Origin: Candidatus Cloacimonadota bacterium
Lineage (GTDB): Bacteria; Cloacimonadota; Cloacimonadia; Cloacimonadales; TCS61
Length of the DNA stretch: 11,224 bases
Assembly (NCBI GenBank): GCA_016927675.1
Contig: JAFGMF010000132.1
Coordinates: 1 to 11,224 of the forward strand
Reading direction: 5' to 3'
Below the pieces are notes generated by a model. That model did not search any database. It had not been told where the DNA came from and saw nothing but the letters and a program-made list of their open reading frames with translations. Of the stretch, positions 6,327 through 11,224 are shown piece by piece (the stretch's first letter is position 1; each line of letters starts with the position of its first letter). A program made the position numbers and the translations under genes.

Positions 6327-6981
6327 AGTAAACGGTCGGAAATATCTTCGAATCCCGGTAAAAACACCGGTTCTTACTGCCGGGGATGACATGTTGGAGA
6401 TAATCAGAAACTGCACTGCAGGTATTATTCAGAAAGGAGATCTGATTACCATCAGTGAGAGTCCTCTGGCAATAACTCAGGGCAGAGCAGTACCGGTTGA
6501 CCAGATAAAGGTAGGTCTGGTTGCCAAAATTCTCTGGCGATTTGTAGCAAACGTAAAATACGGGATTGGATTACGTTCCCCGACCAGCATGCAATGTGCT
6601 GTTGACGAAGTCGGATCGTTCCGGATCCTGTTTGCTGCCCTGGTGGGTGCTCTGGGAAAACTCATAGGCCGTAAAGGTGATTTCTACCTTGTAGCCGGAA
6701 TGCAATCTGCCCTGATTGATGCGGCAACAACTTCCCCTATACCTCCTTATAATAACTGCGTGATCAAAGGTCCAAAAAATCCCGCAGCAGAAGCCCGGAG
6801 AATAAAAGCAGCTTTGGGAAATGAGACTGCTGTGATGGACATAAATGATATTGGCGGTAGCTGGATGATCGGAGGCAGTGAAGGAATCAACAAAGGTTTT
6901 ATGGAATTGGTCATGCGGGACAATCCTCAGGGGCAGGGAGATGAATTAACACCGATCTGTCTGATCAGGGAAATCAAATGA
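6304..6981 (+). CDS. CofE-like protein (coenzyme F420-0:gamma-glutamyl ligase family), function unknown here
   Basis: CofE adds glutamate to F420-0 by a GTP-dependent amide ligation. A related group occurs in bacteria that are not known to make F420, and its substrate is unknown to me. The 225-residue product shows the segments I associate with that group: RIPVKTPVLTAGDD near the N-terminus, GDLITISESPLAITQGRAVP (about 46-65), VKYGIGLRSPTSMQCAVDEV, FAALVGALGKLIGRKGDFYL, IPPYNNCVIKGPKNP, and the C-terminal DINDIGGSWMIGG with DNPQGQGDELTPI. No signal peptide or membrane helix is obvious, so it should be cytoplasmic. It lies between mreC (23-nt overlap) and mreD (ATGA overlap), so it is co-transcribed with the elongasome genes. 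I see no other F420 gene (cofC, cofD, fbiC) in the window. Assignment to the family is firm; the reaction is not. Confidence 0.8.
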   Translation: MKKNLIIEVNGRKYLRIPVKTPVLTAGDDMLEIIRNCTAGIIQKGDLITISESPLAITQGRAVPVDQIKVGLVAKILWRFVANVKYGIGLRSPTSMQCAVDEVGSFRILFAALVGALGKLIGRKGDFYLVAGMQSALIDAATTSPIPPYNNCVIKGPKNPAAEARRIKAALGNETAVMDINDIGGSWMIGGSEGINKGFMELVMRDNPQGQGDELTPICLIREIK

Positions 6982-7463
6982 AACTTTTTAAATTCATCAT
7001 CCTGGCAATATTGATTTTCTATTTTCAACTGCTGATGGCAGCCAAATTCTCGGTGATGAAAATAATTCCTAATTTTTTAATATCTTTTATTATAATGACA
7101 AGCATTATCTTTTCTGAAAGGACTTCTTTGATATTTGCATTTTTTATGGGAGTTGCCTTCGATCTTACTTATCCGACCATGCTTGGCTTAAATTCACTTT
7201 CCTTTCTGGTTATCTCATATCTGGTCAGCAGTTTCCACCCGAGTATCAACAAAGAGAGATTCCCGGTTGTTATTCTGGGGGTACTTTCTCTGAATATCGT
7301 ATATTATCTGTTCTTTTTTCTTCATCATCTTTTTTCTAATATGTTCACTATCCCGGGATCAATTGATCTTCTGGTAGCAATATTATATAATTCAATTATT
7401 TCTCTAGTTACTCTTTATCTGCTGGTTCTAATAGACCATCTGAAACTTTGCCTAGATGTTTAG
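6978..7463 (+). CDS. mreD: Rod shape-determining membrane protein MreD
   Basis: MreD is the small polytopic membrane partner of MreC in the elongasome. The 161 residues are mostly hydrophobic, with about five membrane segments: near 4-22 (FKFIILAILIFYFQLLMAA), 26-45, 50-86, 96-118 and 130-156. The central stretch FAFFMGVAFDLTYPTMLGLN resembles the conserved G...D....G.L region of MreD. Identification rests on this pattern, on length, and on position between mreC and mrdA, since MreD sequences diverge widely. The start overlaps the previous stop as ATGA, and the stop lies 8 nt inside mrdA, so expression is coupled on both sides. Confidence 0.87.
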   Translation: MKLFKFIILAILIFYFQLLMAAKFSVMKIIPNFLISFIIMTSIIFSERTSLIFAFFMGVAFDLTYPTMLGLNSLSFLVISYLVSSFHPSINKERFPVVILGVLSLNIVYYLFFFLHHLFSNMFTIPGSIDLLVAILYNSIISLVTLYLLVLIDHLKLCLDV

Positions 7464-9210
7464 CCGTTTACGAATCTATTATTCAAGCATTATCATTTTA
7501 ACCGCAATTTTCATTATTCTACTGACAATTCTGTTTAAGCTTCAGATTATTGAAGGAACAGAATACACGTTAATCGCAGAAAAAAATTACGTCCGGATCA
7601 AAACGGTTCTTCCTTTGAGGGGAGAAATTTATGACTGCCGATACAGACCGATAGCGGTGAATAAATCTTCATTCAATTTGTATATAACGCTGGGATTGGT
7701 AAAGAACAGGGAAAAATTGATCGATTTTATAGAAGCGAATTTTGCTTCTGAGTCAAGCGAGATCGACAAACTGTTACATAGAAATCGATTCAGGTTACAC
7801 CAGGAGATACTGCTTATCCAGAATGTCTCTTATGAGAAAATGGTAGAAATATCCGAACAGATGAACGATTATCCATCCCTTGTCTTCAAGCCCGAATCAA
7901 TGCGCAGTTATCTGTACAACAACCATTTTCTTGGTTATGTTGGCAAGATAAGTGAAAATGAGCATTTACAGATGCAGAACAGGGGTTACTCAATAAACAG
8001 CATCATTGGTAAAACAGGACTTGAAAAATTCTATGAACCTATCCTCAAGGGTGAAAACGGCTATGAAGTAGTGCAGGTAGATGCCAGCGGGCGCAGTCTT
8101 GAGTTCTTTCGACATAATCTGACAAAATCCCCTGTAGATGGCAGCAATCTTATCCTGTCCCTTGATAATGAACTGCAGCAGTATATTCAGAGCATTTTTC
8201 CTGAAGATAAAAATGGGGCTGTAGTAATTATGGATGTCCGGGATGGAGGTATCATGGCGTACGTCAGTATGCCGGAATATGATCCCAACCTGTTTGTGGG
8301 TACGTTAAGTTCTGCTACCTGGAATGAACTCATCAATAATGAACGAAATCCCATGCTGGACAGGGTAATCCACGGATCTTATCCTCCCGGATCAGTATAT
8401 AAACCAGTAATAGCCTCTCTGGGTCTGGAAGATAGTCTGATCACGGCTCAGACAAAACTTGCCGACTGTACCGGTGGATTACAGATAGGAGACAGATTTT
8501 TCAAATGCTGGTTTGAGGATGGTCACGGCAGCCTCAGTGTAACAGATGCCATGAAATATTCGTGTGATGTATTTTTCTACGATCTTTCACTTCTGATAAG
8601 TCTGGAAAGAATGAAAGAATATACAAGATCAAATCATCTTACGGTAAAAACCGGAGTAGATCTGATCGGTGAGCGGAACGGTTTCTTTCCTGACGAATCC
8701 TGGTACAGATCAAATTTCGGAAAGTATGTCGGGATAATCGGACCTAAAGTAAATCTGGCTATCGGTCAAGGGGAAATTCTGGTAACTCCTCTACAGATAT
8801 GTGCCTACTATGCTGCACTGGCAAATGGAGGAAAATGGATCAGGCCTCATCTACTGGGAAAAACCATCAACAGTAAGGGTACTTTACTTTTTGAGAGTGA
8901 AAGTAAGCCGCTGCCAATATCGAAATCAACCTCAGATCTGCTTGATAATGCTTTGTATGTTGCAGTAAACGAGAAGTACGGCACTGGAGTTGCATCTTCC
9001 ATAAAAAATTTCAGAGTCTGTGGAAAAACCGGTTCATCAGAAAACCATATGGGTGAAGATACGCATGCCTGGTTTTCTGGATATGCCAGCTGGGAAGAAC
9101 CGGAAATTGCATTTGTTGTTTTTCTGGAGAATGCCGGGCATGGAGGCAGCGTTGCTGCACCTCTGGCCAGAAAAATTCTGCTTTTTTATAATCAGATCAG
9201 GAGTACTTGA
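7456..9210 (+). CDS. mrdA: Penicillin-binding protein 2 (class B transpeptidase of the elongasome)
   Basis: PBP2 crosslinks glycan strands made by RodA during cell elongation. The 584 residues start with one membrane anchor (about 9-30, YSSIIILTAIFIILLTILFK). The pedestal domain begins with the family motif LRGEIYDCRYRPIAVN and includes GKTGLEKFYEPILKG and VDASGRSLE. The transpeptidase motifs are SVYK (catalytic serine S313), SCD (369-371; Asp at the third place is normal for PBP2, for example SAD in E. coli) and KTG (524-526), followed by HAWFSGYA. LAIGQGEILVTPLQ is also typical. A Cys/His cluster, D337/C338, C351, H357 and C370, may bind zinc. The ATG at 7456 overlaps the end of mreD by 8 nt, and rodA follows 2 nt after the stop. 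E. coli PBP2 is 633 residues, so this version is slightly shorter. Confidence 0.96.
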   Translation: MFSRLRIYYSSIIILTAIFIILLTILFKLQIIEGTEYTLIAEKNYVRIKTVLPLRGEIYDCRYRPIAVNKSSFNLYITLGLVKNREKLIDFIEANFASESSEIDKLLHRNRFRLHQEILLIQNVSYEKMVEISEQMNDYPSLVFKPESMRSYLYNNHFLGYVGKISENEHLQMQNRGYSINSIIGKTGLEKFYEPILKGENGYEVVQVDASGRSLEFFRHNLTKSPVDGSNLILSLDNELQQYIQSIFPEDKNGAVVIMDVRDGGIMAYVSMPEYDPNLFVGTLSSATWNELINNERNPMLDRVIHGSYPPGSVYKPVIASLGLEDSLITAQTKLADCTGGLQIGDRFFKCWFEDGHGSLSVTDAMKYSCDVFFYDLSLLISLERMKEYTRSNHLTVKTGVDLIGERNGFFPDESWYRSNFGKYVGIIGPKVNLAIGQGEILVTPLQICAYYAALANGGKWIRPHLLGKTINSKGTLLFESESKPLPISKSTSDLLDNALYVAVNEKYGTGVASSIKNFRVCGKTGSSENHMGEDTHAWFSGYASWEEPEIAFVVFLENAGHGGSVAAPLARKILLFYNQIRST

Positions 9211-9212
9211 GA

Positions 9213-10436
9213 ATGATTTTACAATTAAAAAGAATTGACTGGACTCTTTTCATTTTACTCATTTTACTCCTGACTGTCGGAATTTTTGCTATTTATTCAG
9301 CTTCTACTCAAAAAGTCGGCAACGATTTTTTTTCTGAAGATTTTTATCTCAGACAAATCGTCTGGATAATTATATCTCTCGTGATAATGCTGGCAGTATT
9401 ACGCCTGCCCTTGTCTCTGATTGATCTGGCAGTAGTACCAAGTTATATTATTTCCCTGATCCTGCTGCTGCTGGTTCTTTTTTTACCCGAGATTAAGGGT
9501 TCTCATCGCTGGATCCAGTTTAGTCCTTTTAATATCCAACCTTCCGAAATAGCAAAGCTGTCAACTTTACTGGTTTTGGCAAAAGTACTTGCTAAACCCA
9601 ATTTAAGAGAAGATCAGATCCTGGCGAGAGCTTTCGCCATTGCTTTACCCCCCTTTCTGCTGATTCTGATGGAACCTGATCTGGGAACTGCCCTGACTAT
9701 TATGATGATCACCTTTTCTTTACTGACGATTTCAGATCTTCCATTATATTATCTGATCCTACTGGTCAGTCCGATTCTCAGCATTGTAATGTCCTTTTTT
9801 TCGATTCCCTTATTCATTGGATATATACTGCTGCTGACTTTTGTGCTTTTCAAATCCAGACTGTCTTTATTGATCATAGGATTAGCCGGAATCTTTAATA
9901 CGTTCATTTTCTTTTTTACCCCTATGATCTGGAACAGCCTGAAAGATTATCAACAAAACCGGATACTTAGTTTTATTGATCCAAGTCGCGATCCGTTTGG
10001 TGCCGGCTATCAGATAATCCAGTCAAAAATCGCCATTGGTTCCGGGAGAATTATGGGCAAAGGATTTTTACTTGGGACACAGAAAAACCTGAATTTTCTG
10101 CCTGAGCATCATACTGATTTCATATTCTCAGTAATTGGTGAGGAAACTGGATTTCTCGGTTGCATAATTGTGATGTTTCTGTTTTTATTATTGTTTATCA
10201 GAATTGCGAAAATTATTACGAAATTAAAGCAAAAGGAATTCCGATATACAGCTACGGGCATATTGGCTTTCTTATCATTTCAGACATTTGTAAATATTGG
10301 AATGACGCTGGGCATCGTTCCCACTACTGGAATACCGCTTCCCTTCATAAGTTATGGCGGTTCCAATCTATTGATCAACGTTACTGCCATCAGCCTGATC
10401 CTGAAATTTTTAAGTGAGAGATCCATCTTTAAATAA
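9213..10436 (+). CDS. rodA: Rod shape-determining protein RodA, SEDS peptidoglycan glycosyltransferase
   Basis: RodA polymerises lipid II into glycan strands and works as a complex with PBP2, encoded just upstream. From the ATG at 9213 it has 407 residues. AGGAG (9199-9203) lies 9 nt before this ATG but only 3 nt before the in-frame TTG at 9207, so I prefer the ATG. About ten membrane helices are visible. SEDS motifs in order are GSHRWIQFSPFNIQPSEIAK (96-115), EPDLGTALTI (from 154), QQNRILSFIDPSRDPFGAGY (from 247), LPEHHTDFIFSVIGEE (from 296, with the probable catalytic Asp at 302) and GIVPTTGIPLPFISYGGSN (from 367). It is the last gene of the operon; no convincing GC-rich terminator follows in the 160-nt gap. 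Confidence 0.95.
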   Translation: MILQLKRIDWTLFILLILLLTVGIFAIYSASTQKVGNDFFSEDFYLRQIVWIIISLVIMLAVLRLPLSLIDLAVVPSYIISLILLLLVLFLPEIKGSHRWIQFSPFNIQPSEIAKLSTLLVLAKVLAKPNLREDQILARAFAIALPPFLLILMEPDLGTALTIMMITFSLLTISDLPLYYLILLVSPILSIVMSFFSIPLFIGYILLLTFVLFKSRLSLLIIGLAGIFNTFIFFFTPMIWNSLKDYQQNRILSFIDPSRDPFGAGYQIIQSKIAIGSGRIMGKGFLLGTQKNLNFLPEHHTDFIFSVIGEETGFLGCIIVMFLFLLLFIRIAKIITKLKQKEFRYTATGILAFLSFQTFVNIGMTLGIVPTTGIPLPFISYGGSNLLINVTAISLILKFLSERSIFK

Positions 10437-10513
10437 GATACTTCAAAAAAAAATCAAATTACTTCTTGCATACTTTTCGAAAATATCCATAAATTGGTTT
10501 TGTAATCTGAAAA

Positions 10514-10547
10514 GTGTCAAATAGTTGATAACGGCTATAATTATAGC
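10514..10547 (+). promoter_or_regulatory. Promoter of the 88-residue orphan gene, -10 inside a palindrome
   Basis: A consensus -10 box TATAAT (10536-10541) is preceded after 16 nt by GTGTCA (10514-10519, 4 of 6 matches to TTGACA). The -10 lies in the perfect 14-bp palindrome GCTATAATTATAGC (10534-10547), so TATAAT also reads on the minus strand, where no matching -35 was found. Transcription would start near 10548, giving a leader of about 50 nt. The palindrome could be an operator. Confidence 0.55.
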
Positions 10548-10596
10548 ATAAAATATTTATGAATAAAATTATCTGTTTAGATTTTAGGGAGATGTT

Positions 10597-10863
10597 ATGG
10601 CTAAAGAGAAATATGTTTACGACCGCAAAAAATTTTGCGTGCCCGTAACCAAAGCCGAACCTTTAAATTCCATCCAGTTCATTATCGACGATTTTATTAA
10701 AAAGGGCATCACATTCTGCATAGATGGTGAAAGTGAATCATGGGAGATCTGGCGGCTGGTTGAAGACAGTGACAGCGATAAAATCAAGAAAAACGGATCT
10801 CCTGAAAAACCTAAATATCTTTATGTTGAAGGTGAGCAAATTGAAGATTATGATTCAATTTAA
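10597..10863 (+). CDS. Small acidic hypothetical protein
   Basis: I do not recognise this 88-residue protein. It appears cytoplasmic: there is no signal peptide or membrane helix. The first half is mixed in charge (MAKEKYVYDRKKFCVPVTKA), with a possible helix at NSIQFIIDDFIKKG. The tail is acidic (EDSDSDKIKK and EGEQIEDYDSI). Two cysteines, C14 and C41, sit in short strand-like contexts (KKFCVPV and ITFCIDG), and there are two tryptophans in ESWEIWRL. AGGGAG (10586-10591) lies 5 nt before the ATG, and a promoter lies just upstream, which supports a real gene. It faces trxB tail to tail across 16 nt. A redox link between the cysteines and TrxB is only a speculation. Confidence 0.75.
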   Translation: MAKEKYVYDRKKFCVPVTKAEPLNSIQFIIDDFIKKGITFCIDGESESWEIWRLVEDSDSDKIKKNGSPEKPKYLYVEGEQIEDYDSI

Positions 10864-10879
10864 TCGATAATCAATTTGT

Positions 10880-11224
10880 TCAGGTAAAATGAGCTTGATT
10901 CTCTTCTACCCATTTATCTGCTGAGAAAGCAGCTGTTGCTCCGTCAGAATTTGCTGTGATAACCTGGCGCAATACTTTATGGATAATATCTCCAGCTGCA
11001 AATATACCCGGAATATTAGTATGCATTTTTTCATCTGTAATGATAAATCCCTGTGAATCAAGTTCAACTCTGGATTCGACCAATTCATTATTAGGGATGA
11101 TCCCAACGTAAATAAAAATACCGTCGACCGGTATTTCAGAATATTCCTCTTCCTTTTTGTTAAACAGTAAAATTTTCTCTACCGATTTATCACCCTCGAT
11201 TCCCTGTACGACAGAATCCCAGAT
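10880..11224 (-). CDS. trxB: Thioredoxin reductase, C-terminal part (5' end outside window)
   Basis: TrxB is an FAD enzyme that passes electrons from NADPH to thioredoxin. I translated the minus strand from the right edge: 114 codons precede the TGA at 10880-10882, about the last third of a protein of usually 310-320 residues. The end of the NADPH domain reads EIPVDGIFIYVGIIPNNELV. The returning FAD domain has the signature GIFAAGDI (codons 10985-11008), in which the Asp contacts the FAD. RQVITANSDGATAAFSADKW follows, the TrxB-type segment that closes the flavin site. The CxxC catalytic pair belongs to the missing N-terminal part, so membership of the wider low-molecular-weight family, such as a ferredoxin-dependent variant, cannot be excluded. 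Confidence 0.88.
   Translation of the reverse strand: MWDSVVQGIEGDKSVEKILLFNKKEEEYSEIPVDGIFIYVGIIPNNELVESRVELDSQGFIITDEKMHTNIPGIFAAGDIIHKVLRQVITANSDGATAAFSADKWVEENQAHFT

Noticed and set aside
9020..9238. Open frame of 72 codons over the end of mrdA
   Set aside because: It is an alternative frame through the KTG region of PBP2, whose own frame carries all catalytic motifs.
10472..10515. ACTTTTC/GAAAAGT pairing after rodA as a terminator
   Set aside because: The arms are only 7 bp and AT-rich with a loop of about 30 nt, and no T run follows, so it could be chance in an AT-rich spacer.
10838..10861. Inverted repeat AAATTGAA-N8-TTCAATTT at the end of the 88-residue gene, as a bidirectional terminator
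   Set aside because: The stem has only two G-C pairs, lies mostly inside the coding sequence, and is not followed by a T run on either strand, so termination is not supported.

Overview
The window is a compact, AT-rich (roughly 40% GC by eye) bacterial chromosomal segment. No mobile element, CRISPR array, tRNA or rRNA was seen. The gene set suggests a rod-shaped, Gram-negative-type bacterium outside the well-studied Proteobacteria: HrcA with CIRCE-type operators, a stand-alone MnmD methyltransferase, RuvB with RarA, and a full MreBCD/PBP2/RodA elongasome. A lineage in or near the FCB group (for example Cloacimonadota) is a guess from gene content, not something the sequence proves.

Left part, minus strand (1-4359). 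Reading leftward the order is mnmD (tRNA wobble-uridine methylation), a small two-helix membrane protein of unknown role, ruvB (Holliday-junction motor), rarA (replication-fork AAA+ ATPase), then hrcA (heat-shock repressor), which runs off the left edge. ruvB and rarA share the junction TGATG and look translationally coupled. hrcA has its own promoter region with two CIRCE-like operators, one on the -35 box and one running into the Shine-Dalgarno. The ruvB 3' end and the rarA 5' end carry a near-identical 24-nt segment encoding a beta-clamp-binding-like peptide in each protein.

Middle, plus strand (4510-10436). This is one tightly packed operon: mreB, mreC, a CofE-like (F420-0:gamma-glutamyl ligase family) gene, mreD, mrdA (PBP2) and rodA. 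Successive genes overlap by 1, 23, 4 and 8 nt, and 2 nt separate mrdA from rodA. MreB/C/D form the scaffold, RodA polymerises glycan and PBP2 crosslinks it. The CofE-like gene is the unexpected member. The 150-bp divergent region between mnmD and mreB holds candidate promoters for both directions and two inverted repeats.

Right part (10437-11224). A short orphan gene for an 88-residue acidic protein has its own promoter, whose -10 box lies inside a perfect 14-bp palindrome. It converges with the 3' part of a thioredoxin reductase gene (trxB, minus strand) that runs off the right edge.
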